A stretch of DNA of 64,000 bases from Chamaea fasciata (Eukaryota > Chordata > Aves > Passeriformes > Sylviidae): the NCBI GenBank assembly GCA_029207755.1, contig JARCOQ010000002.1, positions 60,223,576 to 60,287,575 on the forward strand, read 5' to 3'. The notes beneath the pieces were generated by a model. It saw only the letters and a list, made by a program, of their open reading frames with translations. It had not been told where the DNA came from and searched no databases. A program made the position numbers and the translations under genes. Each line of letters starts with the position of its first letter. Position 1 is the first letter of the stretch. This document shows, in pieces, positions 14,002 through 27,277 of this stretch.

Positions 14002-17000
14002 CTCAACCTCTTTAAAATAGCATTGAAACAGAAATCTACTTTAAATCGTATTTCTCTGTGCGGGCTACTAGGTCCTTGCATCATCAGAATAGATGGGAGC
14101 TGATGAATTTGATCACTGATCTTCACCAGTTTTGAGATTTACTAGCTTAGTCCAATATTCTGTCTTCCCTCAAATAGTCCAATATTCAGATGTTCCCTCA
14201 AGGCAAATAAGTTGTACAGTAAAAGTATTCTGGGATTTCTCCATCATATATGAAACATTTACTTCCAAACTGTGGAACAGAAAGGAAGGAAAGATGTTTT
14301 TACATGGCTAACGTAATATGACCATAACAAAAACAAAACTGATTTAACTTTGCTCCTTAAACAAATGACACTCTTTCAAATAACCTTATTATCAGATTTA
14401 GTTCCACTTATTAACATAAATTTTATTGCAAGGATAGGTACCATCAGTGAATTCATGTCTTAACAGAAGCAGTTCTTAAAAACTGATGGAGCATTCATTG
14501 TTTCTCATTAGATGTACCCAGCTTGCTAGGTTTTTCATTTTCATATAAATCTCTTGTTTCTATCCAGGTATTTCTGAGAGGAAAAAAAAAAGTATTTGTG
14601 CTGTGCACTGCATGAGCAATACTTGTACAAATGACAAATTGTGTATCTTGTCAAGGTAGATTTACTTTGGGTATTTGAGACATGTTCATGTAAGAAGCTC
14701 AGAGGCTTCCTTGTGGTGCGTGTACTATGCAGGTAATACATTTTCCCTTTCACCATTAAGTGACAATGCATTTGTCAGAACATCCTCTTTACCCTTAAAG
14801 ACTTTCTGAGACACTGAAACCTCTGCTAGTCAAGGCAAAGAATTAGAGAAATAGAACAAATTGGCAACACTGTGTAATAAAGTAGAAGGAACATCAATAT
14901 CTTAATCTTGAATATGACATTGTCTCACTTTCCTGTGCTGGATTTGCATTAGATTTGCCATCCGAAAAATGGTAACCATAGCTTAAGTTATCTTGGAAAT
15001 ATTAATTATTTAATACTTGTGTAAGTGCTTTCAAAGCTTTCAAAAAGTATATTTTATGGGTTAACTTGTTTATTTGGTTATCTTTCTCAAGTTGTAGGAT
15101 AGAAGGACTGGGAAGCTCCAACTGTTTAAAATTTTTGCCTGACTATACTTGAGAACTTGGAGTGACAGTAGATTTATAATGCAGTATTTTTAGACAAGCA
15201 CAGTCTTAGCATCTGTAAATTCCTTAAGCTGGAATTAATCGTAACACTGTAACATTTTAATGCAGGTAAATTAATGGTTGCTCTGGAAGAACTTTTTTTT
15301 TTTTTACTTTCCAGATTTTCTGCATTTCATTAGTTCCAAATGCTTCAATAAAATAGCTGATAGGTTACTGGCAGAACTGTTCCTACTCTTTTCCTCTCCT
15401 TCTACCTGTCAGATTCCTTGAATTTCATGGCCTCCTTTTAATATTATTTGGACTTAGAAATAAAGTTTTCAACAAGTGTAAAAGGACTAGAGAGACCATG
15501 TAAAATATTCAGGGACAATTGTCTAAAATCCCAAGCAATAGGTAGCTTTATTTCTCTCAATAGATCCTTTTGCAGCAGAGGTCAAACACACAGAGGTTAA
15601 ACACAATTCTCACTTTGGGGGCATTTGCCTCCTTCTTTAAATTCTCTTTTCATGAGGCCTTTCCCTCTTCCTCTTTCTCTCTTTGTTGTGTTCTCATTGT
15701 GAGTTTCTTACTGTTACAGTTTTACTATTTTCATTTATTCCAGCAGCTTAAATAGAAAATACTAGGGTCAGCCTGAGGTTGCAATGCTCTTTCTTATACA
15801 GAAGTTAAGAAATAAGATTGGCCTTTTCAACACTTGCTTCTTCATTTTCAAGGACTATGAAAGGGGAGCTGTGCAGACATAGATGACACTTCCCTGCTTA
15901 ATAATCAGCCTTTTTATTTGCTTTCTCTGAACAAAGCAAATGCTTCATTGGCTGTAACTTCAAAAATCTGTAGATAGAATAATGAACTACAGCCGCAGAG
16001 TTTAAATTATTTTCCCGTGAAGATCTAAAATCTTCAAAGATAATTGATTCAGTATTGATTATTATTATTATTACATCTTTTCATTATGAAGTAATAGTAA
16101 TAATAATAGTAATGACTCAAAATTAGACTAAAGCAAAATTCACCATACAGGCACTAAACTTTGGAGAAGGGAAGATTGGAGAAAAGACATTTTAGAATCT
16201 TAGGGGAAAATGAGGCACTACTGTCACCTTAACAGACTTAAAAACAAAACCTTAACTTGTCTTTATTGTTGTTGTTATTATTATTATTATTTTATATTGT
16301 TTTATATTTTTTATTTTTATTTTTATTTTTATTATTTTTCTGTCTTGACTTAGGACTGACTTGGTTTTCAGCTTTGTAAGGAACTGGCTCAAACAAGATA
16401 CAGTAGTGATGCATTTATTGTTTCCTGTTCCTTTATTTATCTTTACAAAAAAATATGAAACTTTTACTGGAATCAAGACTCCCAAGTTCCATCTGCCACA
16501 AAGGTGTGAAGGTCCTGCAGGCCAGCAGTTCACTTCCATATTTGCAAATATATATTCAGCTAATCAAGAAAGAGAAACATAAACAGGAACAGCTGAAAAA
16601 ATCCTGCCTGGGTTTGTCTCTTGAAAATAGTGTTTGAGGCTCTCCAGACTCAAGCTTGAAATTACCTAGGAACTTTTGGAATGCTTATTTTTGTCTTTAA
16701 AAGTTTGGTTTCTTTGCTCTTAACAGTATGTCTTGAGAGATCCTGTTTATCGGTAAGACAAAAGATTTTTATCTCTCTCAAACAGGAGAATAAACCAAAC
16801 TGATGTCTACAGGAATGCAGTACAGGCAAGGCTGTCAAATAAAAGGGCAACAGCATTACCAGCTCATGTAAGCAAAACAATTTTTTTTCTAGTTCTGGAG
16901 CAAACCAGTAAGAAAAAATGTTAAATTTATTTCTTGTTGCCCTAAGCTAGATAAAAAAAGAAAATTTTCCGGTTTCTTGGTAAAATAAAACACCATTACT

Positions 17001-17457
17001 TTCTGTGATGATGGTCAAAAGAATTTCTTAGGAAAAGTGCTGCCCAGCAGTTTTTTGTGGTCATTTGAGTGACTCTTTTGGAAAAGCTGACAAACTCAAC
17101 TAATGCATCTTGTATACCACTCCAGTCAATGAGTAGATGCTGTAAGATCACAAAGTCCTGCTAATATAATTAATCCATTATATAGAGATTTTTCATCAAG
17201 GAGAGTTGAACTGGAGATTAATTCAGTAAACTGCACTTACACAGATGATGCATTCAAAGGTGAGCTGGCCTGCTGTCATTAAAACGCCACCGTCATCTTT
17301 CAGAATTGTGATGTTCAAGGCAGTACTCCTTGAAATCATCTAATATACTCAGTCCATAGGGAGAGGAATTCTGGCTGCATGCCGGGCTGCATCCAAGAAA
17401 GGCAAAAACTCCAGAAAAGTGATCATTCATCTCTTTTTGGCATATAGGAGGAGGCTT
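14002..17457. other. Gene-free stretch with small repeats
   Basis: No gene seen. It contains a 27-bp direct duplication (14148 and 14175, both starting TAGTCCAATATTC), TAT/TTA-rich simple sequence near 16060-16110, and a T/A-rich low-complexity block at about 16258-16340. The open frames here follow from the low-complexity composition. Confidence 0.5.
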
Positions 17458-17575
17458 GTTGGAGTCCTGTGTCCAGCTTTGGGCTCACAGCCCAGGGGAG
17501 ATAATGACAAACTGGTGAGTTCAGGGAAGGGTTACTAAGGGGAATGGAGCACTTGAAAGGCTGAAGGACTAATGT
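17458..17575 (+). mobile_element. CR1 LINE internal fragment (plus strand)
   Basis: Short piece with the CR1 block GGAGTCCTGTGTCCAGCTTT GGGCTC (split here; 17461 onwards), followed by 'GGGTTACTAAGGGGAATGGA' and 'GCACTTGAAAGGCTGAAGGA'. These correspond to consecutive segments of the CR1 3' reverse-transcriptase/UTR region. The edges are diffuse because the copy is old and indel-ridden. Identification rests on recognised consensus blocks, not on an alignment. Confidence 0.7.
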
Positions 17576-19639
17576 GGATTTCATGGAGCAATGGAATTTT
17601 AAGTAGATACAGAAATATATTAAAATCATTGTAATCAACTTTTGTAACACTTCAGAATAAATGTTCGTGGAGCTCTAACACTTTCATGTGCTTTGAATTA
17701 TGCAGATGCTATCTAAGTAATTGTACAGAAAATGTATTCACTTGGCTCTTACTCAAGAGTCAGAATCCTGTGGCACACCAGGACAATGACATAACAGGAT
17801 TAAGACTTTCTCAGGCTACTTGTTATGAAGAAATGTGTGTAGTTGAATACTTCCTGATGAACAGTTCCAGTGATATCTGATGTTGCATCTGCTTTTGCTA
17901 TGGGTTACTGTAAATACTGGAATCTGGACCAAGTGACATGTTTAAAATAGGAAGGGTGTACTATATTATTTTTAGATTTTAATCTCAGAGCAATGAAATT
18001 CCATTAGTACATTTGTTGCTGACACCATAAAAAAAAGATTTGCAATTCTGAACCAAATTCATTAGTTCCTTTAAACAAACTGCAACAGGTAAAGACCCAT
18101 CACTAGTACATATAGGTACAGAAAGTTAAAAGCAGTAGTTCTGAAGGTCAATTTTTATTTGGCCTTTAAACATTTGTCCAAAATGTATGATTTTCCGCTT
18201 CCTCCAGTAAATTTTTCTCTCTTTGTGAGAAATGCTTCACAAATGTGAAAAATTGAAATGTGGAGAATTGTCCTAGAATCTCAGATAGATATGTGAAAAT
18301 TTGTTTTAGAATCTCAGAGAGTATAAATTGCCCTTAATCTGCTAGTCTATAATGACATATCCCACTTTTTTTTTTCTCAGTAATGACATAGAGTGTTAAA
18401 AGAAGAGGAACATGAAGTTATAAATATTAACTCCTTAAAAAAAACAGGTAAATATTTAACTGAAAATAGGCACAGTTTTACATGAGTCCAGATTCACTGC
18501 TTTTCAAAGAAGCTGTCTTTTGAGACACTCAGGCTTGAAGGTTAAGCCAAAATTTGTGAAAAATGGAAATTTTTGGTTCCCAGAAAATAATCTGAATAGA
18601 AACAGCCAAACTCTACTTCACTCCACAAGGTGTTTTCATCCCCCATGTATCAACTATATTTTTAATTTCAAGTTCATTGCTTGGGTATTTTTAATTGTAT
18701 TTCAGAAAGTTCTGAGACAGCAATTGGCTTTAAAATACAAAAATTAAGACTGTCCTTTAACAGGAGTTGTTTTCTTACATAATGAAAACTCCTTTTGAGA
18801 AGCTATTCACTGCAGGCTCTTGGAATGAGGGTATGGGCGTAGTGAATTGATTCCCCATTCATCTTCAATATTCTGTATGTACACTAAAATTTCAATGTAT
18901 TCAACCTAAATTTTATGTTAAAATCTTTATTCCTTTACATTCTCACTTTCTTTTTGTTTAATAAAGAATATACTCTCACTCTCAACAACTCAGGTTGATA
19001 TTAGATACAAGAAACAAGATACTTTTCATATGTGCTCACAGTATTGTACATGAAATAGTGGAGAAGTCATGTCCCCTTTTCCCCCCACTCACCTAAATCT
19101 TTTCAGTTTTATAGGCAGATCAAGAAGTTTTCTGTATGCTTTCATCTACTAATTTCTGTTTAATGGCTTGTCCTGTTTTCATATCCATTGATAATCACAA
19201 AGATGATGCGGTGCAGAAAATAAAAATACAGTTATTTCAAAGCAAACCTCAATAAAAGATATTTTAAATATACTTTACCCTCTGTCCTTTGCTGTATATT
19301 GTAGTAATAAATACAGTTATTTATTTTCTCTGAGAAGAGGAAAAAGACTGATCTAATAACAGTCCTTCCCAAAGGCATCCTTATTCTTTTCTGGTAAACA
19401 AACTGCTGACCCAAGAAAAATAAAGCGAGAATATGACCACTGTTATAAGCAGTGGAAATATTGGAGAATAAAGTGCAATTGAATGTCAAGGTGCCAGCTG
19501 GATTTAACTCCATTCACCACAGCTCTTTGGGATTGTGATCATGCCAGTTCTTCCAGCTATATCCTTGATGGGATGCACCATTATATGTTTTGTTAGCATT
19601 TACCCTAATTCTTACACAAAACCACGTTATCATAATCAT
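17576..19639. other. Gene-free stretch
   Basis: AT-rich sequence with no recognisable gene or transposon. The phrase AGAATCTCAGA occurs twice near 18275 and 18310. There is a small ATCATA run near 19628-19648. Confidence 0.5.
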
Positions 19640-20095
19640 AATCATAATTAAACTTGGAAGAGTCAAAGTGCTCCCAAACATACAGGTTACCCCACTGCCT
19701 CTTTGTCCTTGTTTATCCCTTCTGAACATTTAGTAGCCACTGCAGTACTCCAGTTGTGAGTCAACCACCATGTTTCTGTGATGACAACTGTATTTTCCTG
19801 CTGCACAGCAGCTTCCAGCTTCTATAGGTTTTTTTTGCAATTCTATGTGCATTGGTGTAGATGCACTTCTGTTGGTCTATTGATGCCACCACATTTCTGG
19901 GGGAGAAGCCTGAATTTCTCTGTGATCAGCCTTAGGGACTTCCATGGTTTCTAACAAACCAATATCCCTGACATCTTTGTTGCTGCATGGTTCTCCATTC
20001 ACTGTCTCCACTGAGATGGCAGACTGAAGGACCATGCCAGCACACTGTCCCTCAAACAATGGTGTGCTTTACCTGGTAGGAAGCTTTCTCTTCTC
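19640..20095 (-). mobile_element. CR1 LINE ORF2 endonuclease-region fragment (minus strand)
   Basis: Read on the minus strand, this encodes broken pieces of the N-terminal part of CR1 ORF2, the apurinic-type endonuclease that nicks the target for LINE insertion. One frame gives a 'CIYTNA'-like start (about 19870-19855), a second gives 'HNWST' (about 19770), and a third gives 'FRRDKQGQRGSGV' (about 19727-19690). These are in the order expected for the family. Frame changes between them show an old, inactive copy. Sequence just 5' on the minus strand (20059-19880) has a continuous 60-codon frame that may be the linker before the endonuclease. Boundaries are approximate. Confidence 0.72.
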
Positions 20096-21461
20096 ATTTT
20101 CCTCCAAGGTAAGTCTCTACTGTGACTGGCCCACTTTCCCAGTGCCCTGGTATATATAGTAGGTATGAGACCCTACAAACGGAACTGAACAATGATGCTG
20201 GTGATGTTCTTCTAGGCCTGAGGTGTCACTGAGGTTTAGTTGGTCTGTGCCCTATGTCAAAACTGCTTCCAAAAGGAGAAAAGAAGACTCTCTTCTGCAT
20301 CCAGACAGAATTTTTCAGCATTGTCCCTTACCCCTTAAAGTCAATGTGTTCAGTCAAATGAAGAAAGGATAAGGAATCCTCTGTATCATGTATCCTATCT
20401 GCCTGTTGGGCCTGTCTTAGGGAAGGCAGGATAAAATTCCAGTAGTCAGCCTCCCACTCTCCTTGATATATGTCCTACCTGCTCACCTCCCCCCAGAGCT
20501 CTGTCACTAAGCAGAGGAGTTCCTCTACCTTGGATGAGCCTATCTAGTACAGGTACTTAGGTCCAAATTCATCCCACTTAAATTTAGGCCTCAAATTTAA
20601 AAGCATATTTACTTATGTTTCATCTATGCTCAGTGAAGAGATGCAGCTGAAGAGGGTAATACACCCTACTGAGTTAAGTAAGGAAATCCTAAACAATCTT
20701 GAATTCAGCACTTTTCAATGTTGACGCCTTATCACCAGGTTACTCAGACAAGATCCCTCTTGCTGCCTTTCCATTTAATTTCATCCAGACCCTCAGTGTG
20801 CAGCACCCCAACTTCAGCAGGAGGAAGGTACACTGGTCTCTTCCACTGTAGCTTTGTGTTAATGTCATGCTCCTACCACAAATATTTGAGATTCCTTTCT
20901 CCCATAGAGGTAGACTTGGAGTTAGTCCTTTTTCTTAGCATTTGGCTGATACCTTCTACCCTGTTTCCTGGAAGTGATTTTGGAAGATAAACTAAGGAGG
21001 TAAAAGGATTTGTGTCAGATGTTCCTTCTATTTATCTTTGTTCTTTGACAAACATAGTAAAAAGCTGTAACTGTTGCCTGTTTTTGTTGATTAGCTGTTG
21101 GTACTTTGATTCTATAGAAATTTCCTTTTGGAGGGGGAGACTCTACCTTCCCAGAAGTCAGCTAAGAGAGATCTACTGGAGAGAAGTGTCAAAAGCAGAT
21201 AAGGAAGAGGCAGGGTGAGTTGGAGTTTGCAGTATAAGTGGAGACTAGGAGGGCGCTGAACAGGAGCCCAAATCTCAGGGGACCAGGAAACAAAATATTT
21301 TTTTCCTGTTACTTGGAGATGACTGTGTAGAGGCTGTGAACCCAGGCAGACAGTAGAAGTTACTGGAGGAAGGCTAAGGAAAAGATGCATTGTACATAGA
21401 AACAGGGAAATTAGAATTCTTAGAAAAATATTTGCCTGATAAAATAAAATATTCCTTTCAG
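20096..21461. other. Gene-free stretch, somewhat richer in GC
   Basis: Slightly higher GC than its surroundings, which could reflect old repeat material. I cannot name a family. Open frames at 20718-20990 and 21112-21537 lack domain features and are not supported as genes. Confidence 0.4.
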
Positions 21462-21595
21462 GCAGTTGTAGAGAGCAATAATGTCCCCACTCACCCTCCT
21501 CTTCTACAGGCTGAACAGCCCCAGATCTCTCAGCCACTCTTCACAAGATTCTTTTCCTTGACCTTGTTGCCTTTCCCTGGACACTTGTGAGATAA
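21462..21595 (-). mobile_element. CR1 LINE fragment (minus strand)
   Basis: Contains the reverse-complement CR1 signature: 'CTTCTACAGGCTGAACAGCC' followed by 'CCAGATCTCTCAGCCACTCT' and a diverged continuation ending near 'CCTGGACACTTG'. It corresponds to the part of the CR1 3' end that lies at the right side of the 12.7-kb copy. It is old and truncated. Confidence 0.8.
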
Positions 21596-24104
21596 CGCAA
21601 GAACACTGAGTTCTGTGCAAACTTTGTGTTGTTTGGAAACTTCTAAGTAACAAAGAAATGGAAATTTTTAAAGTTTCTTATCCTTGTGAGTCAAGGTGTA
21701 TTAAGGACTTGTGATATACAGACATGACAAGGAGAAAAAGATTCATGGTCAGTGACTATTATCAAAGCATTAGAAGTTCACCAGTACTCTATTATTCATA
21801 CAAAATTTTCAGGTGTTAAAATTTATATGTATATGTGATATTTACTTTATGATTTTTTGTGATAATAGAAACTTCTTTTTAAGTTGTATGTTAAGTTTGC
21901 ATAATTTTATAATTATAGCACAGAGAAAAATAATTTTTTAGCCCTATAATTTTGTTAAGTTTTTGCTGAGAGTTATTAAGAACTACTCAATATCAGAGAA
22001 AGCTGATAAATTCACAATACATTGCCTGCCTAGTGTCATCAGTCTTTTAATAAAGCTTTTTGTTGTACTGAGGTTATTTATTTGACTAATATACTCCAGA
22101 TCTTGGTGTAAAATTTGTTCCTAGGCAATATGCTTACTTGTACTTTGACATTTTCTTTTCAATTTTAAATTTTCTTTGCCTTAGTTCAAAGGACTTTGTG
22201 ACTTTTGTGTATGATTTCAGTTCGCTGTTAAATCATATTAATCTATTTTTGAGAATGAGTAAATTCTCTCATCTAAATTGTGTCATCCACAGTCATAACA
22301 AAATTGTAAAATCGCAAAAGTAAAAGCTAAAACAGTAAGGAAAAGGCCGGGCAAGAAGGAAACTTCACAGCTGTTCCAAAAAGGTTCCTACTAAATTGGA
22401 GTACTTTAAGTACAAGCCTACTCCTTGTGAATGTTTTTTCCTCACATTTTCTTTGTGGCTGGGATGCAATGCCAGTCATTTCTTTAAAAATCGTTGCTAA
22501 TCTGATTTAATGATTTTTTGATGTCGTTTATTTTGCTGTGCCTTACATTGACATTAAAATCCTTTCCGCTTAGATTTTCACAAACTGCATTTTGTGTCCT
22601 GTCAGTCTTTCTGACATAATTAAAAATGTGTAAAATAGACCAGAACCTTTTAGTCTTTGATGGATGTTTGGAACTCAGAAATGAGACATGACCGGGATGA
22701 TACAGTGTAGAATTCAATGGAGTTAACAGAGACAAAGATGGTTATTTGAAAGAAAATTAAAGAACGTTCATTTCACATATTGTGTTTTAATAAAAGATGA
22801 ATCTTGGCTTTGTGTAAGTCAGCATAGATTCATGAATACTAAGAGAGGTCCGTGGAGCTCTGCTGTTAACCAAGAGCTGCCAGAATTAGCAACTTCAACC
22901 TTCGTTTTCTTTGTCTTTCAGATGGAGTGTGTGTAATTGCAAAAAATAACAAAACCTGTTATCTGCATTTTATTTTATGATTGCATTACTATTTTAAGAC
23001 AGATACTTGAGTCAGATTTTGTCATATTTTGTTCCAGGTACAATGGTTATAAAATGATTAAGTGGCTCAATTAATCACAAATCAAGCTTCTTTTTTTCTG
23101 TGTCGTAAGCAGTCTAAAGACACTACATAACAGTATCAAATGTGCTTACGTCCATATTATACAGCAAGTACCCAGATTCATGATTGAGAGAAGGGGTCCT
23201 CTTTCTCATCAAATAAGCTCATTTTGAGCTTATTTATCCGATTCAACTCTAGGCTAACTGGCTGAAATTTGCAATTAGATGATGAAAGCTCTGAGTTTTA
23301 TGAAATGATATATTAATGTTTAACTGGAAAATACATTCTGATATTAAACTGTAATTCTGGATGAGACATTTAAAAGAAGAAAAAAAAAGCCTTTTGAATT
23401 TTTTTTTTACTTCTGACACTGCTATTCTAGACACTCTTTTTCTTGTGTTCATGTTCATTTCCCACTTTCAAGATTCTGTATTACTTTAAATGCTTGCAAT
23501 AGCTATCATCGTCTTTGAGTCCAGAAAATCTCCATATTTTCTGGTTTTCTCCAGAAACCACCAGTAAATCAAAATGGTGGCTTTAAAAATGGCTTTTTAT
23601 AGGCATTATAAGATTTAGAACATAGCAGAATATAAGATATTTTCTGGTAAGCAATGATTGTGCTAAGATGAAGTCTCTTCTTAGACAAGATTTTTGAGTT
23701 GTCCAATATTCTAATGCCATTTTTATCCCATTACCTCAGCACTATTGTAATTCTTACCTTTATGTGCACTATACAAAAGGGCATCTTATGATGAGCTAGC
23801 TAATTTAAACCAAGAACCTGATTGCTGGACATAAAACTTTTGTTGGCCCACTGTTTTCTCTTTTTTTTCTCTATAACATTTTTTTCTGATTGTTTCACAT
23901 CTCAACATTAATTCTGATGTTAGCACTTACAGCTATCTTAAACAACTCTGCAATCTAACTGAAAAACCTAGGGCTTATGTGACTTGGTTTCCTTTTGTTT
24001 CAAAAGTGAGTTTATGAAATTTTCACATGGTTGAAAAATTAAATGCCAACTAGCCATTTTTGTTCTTGTTTTGTATAGTTTTGTGGAGCACTCTCCATTC
24101 AGTT
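21596..24104. other. Gene-free AT-rich stretch
   Basis: No gene or RNA seen. It contains one perfect short inverted repeat at 23211-23235, listed separately. Confidence 0.5.
23211..23235. repeat. Perfect 11-bp inverted repeat, 3-base loop
   Basis: AAATAAGCTCA (23211-23221), loop TTT, TGAGCTTATTT (23225-23235). The stem is perfect but too short for a microRNA precursor, and no paired sequence continues beyond it. No function is assigned. Confidence 0.8.
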
Positions 24105-24229
24105 AGCAGCAACACTGCAGAAACATTTTTGTTCTGGTTTCACGGCTTCGATTCTCTCTCTCATCTCATGGATGGGTGTTTGAGTGAGTGGCTACATGGA
24201 GTTGCCAGCTGGTGTTAAACCATGACACA
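24105..24229 (+). mobile_element. Decayed avian LTR fragment (3' end)
   Basis: The stretch contains 'GATTCTCTCTCTCATC', 'GTGAGTGGCTACATGGAGTT' and 'GCCAGCTGGTGTTAAACCAT' followed by GACACA. These are ordered blocks I recognise as the U5 end of a common avian endogenous-retrovirus LTR. The fragment lacks the upstream LTR and any internal sequence, so it is probably an old truncated solo LTR. Recognition is by consensus memory only. Confidence 0.55.
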
Positions 24230-27017
24230 TTTTAATTTACCTGCTGGCTGGCTGATGCTGATAATGATCTTTAAACCAAGAGATCTTGATTGCAGATTTT
24301 CTCCAGTTCAGTAAAGGTTTTTTTCACAGTTTACCATGCCTTTCTGTCTCTTGTTAGAGGTGCGGTTTTAATGGAGTTTTAGCCTTTCTCTTCTGTCACT
24401 ACTGCTTGGATTAGTATGGAATAACCTATAGAATGGTTGCTGCAAAAAATGGAAGTGTAGCATTTAACATCTCTGGTTTTGATGTCATGGACCAGCATGT
24501 CTTTTGAAAAAAATTGAGGCTGTTAATCTTTGATCCTACAAACTCTCCCAAATAAGTTACTCCAGGGTTTGAAGACTTTTAAGGGTAAGCAGTTGATACA
24601 GGATTAGCATATAAATATGAGTTTTCTGTGTTCTGATGCTTATCTTTATTATTCCATATTGTACAGCAAGGAAAAATGCCAGGGTAAGATCCAATCCAGT
24701 TAAGACTAAGATGTGGGTGCCAGGACAGAAAAATGGCATGCTGACTGTCAGACATATATCATCTTTAGTGAAAATGTCTGCCAGAAGCATCTTGGGCAGC
24801 TTAAAATCCTTATAATTATTTTTACATTTTCATTAGAAAACAAAAGTCATAACAATTTATCCATACAATTGCTTCAATTAGACGCATAAATGCAATGTGG
24901 AGACTATTGAAAAATATTTTGGGACTGCAGCTCTAGTAGGTATCAGTTTAGGTTTCTTCCCACAGTTTGATAACCTATTTTATTTACTGTCTTGAATTAG
25001 TTTTCTCACTCTCTTGCTGAACTCACTAACTAGGTATTAAACAAAAAAAAAATTTAAAGGCATTTGTTCCTGTTTTTTACACTATCGAGTCATGATGACA
25101 TGAGGAAAGAACAGGACAACCATCATGAATATAATCTAATTTGGTTTCATTGAAGTAAAAATCACACTTAATTAGAAATACTATTCTTTCCTGCATCACT
25201 TCCTTTCAAAAAAACAAATAAAAGGAGTTAACTTTCTATTCAGATAATCTGGGTTCCTTAGTTTGATTCAGCATTCATTCTATATGTCAGGAATTTGTAA
25301 AGATTTCTATATGTAATCTGTGTCATGTTCTTTTTATTCATAACAAGATGAAAAGACCTAATGCAAGATGAATTTTAATGTGGTTCTTCAAAGAATGTAA
25401 TGTGCTACTGGTTGTCATGTAACTTGCTACATCAATTTGGACTTTATGTGTTAAGACTAGGGAACAAATGACACACTACTTGTGCTCACATTATATCAAG
25501 CTGTAGCACATTCACACTAGATACGTAGTGAATTAATCTGTTGCAGTTTTTCCACCAGCAAATAATGATTACTCTAAAGCCATTATGATTTCAGCCTTTT
25601 CCTGACATTTGTTGTAGTCTCAGTGACATGCTATTACCCTTGTCACAATTTGGTGTAAAACATCTCTCATTCAAACACCATTCATTACCCTTGGGCTAGA
25701 CTCACATTCAGTACATGTCAGTAAAAGGGCAGGAGGTCAAATCTCAGTAAATTAGCTGTCCTCTGTGAAAAAAATAACTCATCTCAGAAGATAATTTACC
25801 TCTAAACAACTGTAAGATTTCTACTTTTGTAAAGTTAGATTCAATTTGGGCTGTATGCTGGAAGACCTGCTGGCAAAACATGTTTACACTTTTTTGTTTC
25901 CTGGGTTGTCCCCAGGTACCAATTTGTGCATACTGATTTTTGTGTGACATGATCTGAATGCTTAGTACTGTAGTCTCAGCAGCTCTGAAGTCCACAGCCT
26001 GAACTGCATCTTGATTCTCTTCTTCTACCAATGTTAGTGTGAAATTTTGTTTGGGAAAATATCATCTCTTCATTTTATAAATCGTCTTTTTGTGTACCAA
26101 GTTAAATCAACTGTTCTTTAATTTTCATCTTTGAAGCCACTTTCTATTTAAAAATACTGTGGTTTTACACTCTGATCGTAATCCTGTCAATGTCAATTTA
26201 TACACCTGGCTAAAACTGGAATTTTATGCACCTAGTTAAGTAGTCCTCATGATAAATATAGATACATCTAAACTGTGCATTACTTCCTAGCCAGTAAGGC
26301 TGATTTTATTGTGTGACTGTGCCTCAGATTCTTTCTATGAAACACCTGGATGATGGTTCAGTCTGTTGCTTTAACTTGAGTCTGTAGCATAATTTCTCAC
26401 TTGATGGCTTGGTTTCATAATGGGTTGGAGTCCTGTACAATTTCTGTATGGGGAGAAGCTCAGATTGACCATGTTCAGTGATGATATTACATCTAGATCC
26501 TCAATTTGGTGCTTCAACCCCTATGTTGACCCTCAGTGCTGTTGATCATGTTGAGCTGCAAGTGTTTTTGAGAACAGTTCTCCAGAGGCACTTTTCTTCC
26601 CACCCACTTGCACAGGCTCACATTCAGCGATCCCAGACAACCCTTTGTGAAGGCACATGTAATAAACATAAGGGGAGGAACTGATGTTCCTGCCAACTCT
26701 CTGTTCTCAGCCTGGCTCCAGCAGATATGAAAAGAAAACACTTTGTGAGGTTTGAGCTCTCCAAACAAGTCTGGTCTTCTGTTCACTGAGCAGAAAATCT
26801 TGCTACTCGAGTATTATATTGTAGGCATGTTTTCTTACCTTCTTTGGGTACATTTTAAAGGAAGAGATTTTGTTTTGCTAAGTTTTCTATGAAGATATTA
26901 AGGCATTCTCCACCAAAAGTGCCATCTCTGTATTTCTGAATCCTTGGCTGACAAGAGGGTTCCACTGGTATCCTGATGACCTGTGCTTGTGTCTCAGCTT
27001 TGACCGAGAGGTGACTA
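24230..27017. other. Gene-free stretch
   Basis: AT-rich, no recognisable gene or transposon. Opposing open frames at 26478-26786 overlap each other and show no domain. Confidence 0.5.
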
Positions 27018-27277
27018 CAGTACAAGAGGACACAGTCTTAAGCTGTGCCAGGGGAAGCCTAGGCTAGACATTAGGAAAAATTCTCCACTGAGTGATTGGG
27101 CACTGGAATCATCTGTCCAGGGAGGTGGTGGAGTCATTGTCCCCGGAGGTGTTTAAAAAGTCTGGACATGGCACTCAGTGCCATGATTTAGTTGATGAGG
27201 TGATGTTAGGTTAGGTTGTAGGTTGGACTAGCTGATCTCAAAGGTCTTTTCCAGCCTAGTTAATTCTGTGATTCTGT
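27018..27277 (+). mobile_element. CR1 LINE 3' end (plus strand)
   Basis: Sense-orientation CR1 3' terminus. Diagnostic blocks in order are 'GCTGTGCCAGGGGAAGCCTA', 'GACATTAGGAAAAATTCTCC', 'GGGAGGTGGTGGAGTCATTG', 'GGAGGTGTTTAAAAAGTCTG', 'GGTTGGACTAGCTGATCTCA' and 'AAGGTCTTTTCCAGCCTAGT'. It ends in the short terminal repeat ATTCTGTGATTCTGT. It is 5' truncated to about 260 bp and moderately diverged. The antisense open frame here is not a gene. Confidence 0.93.
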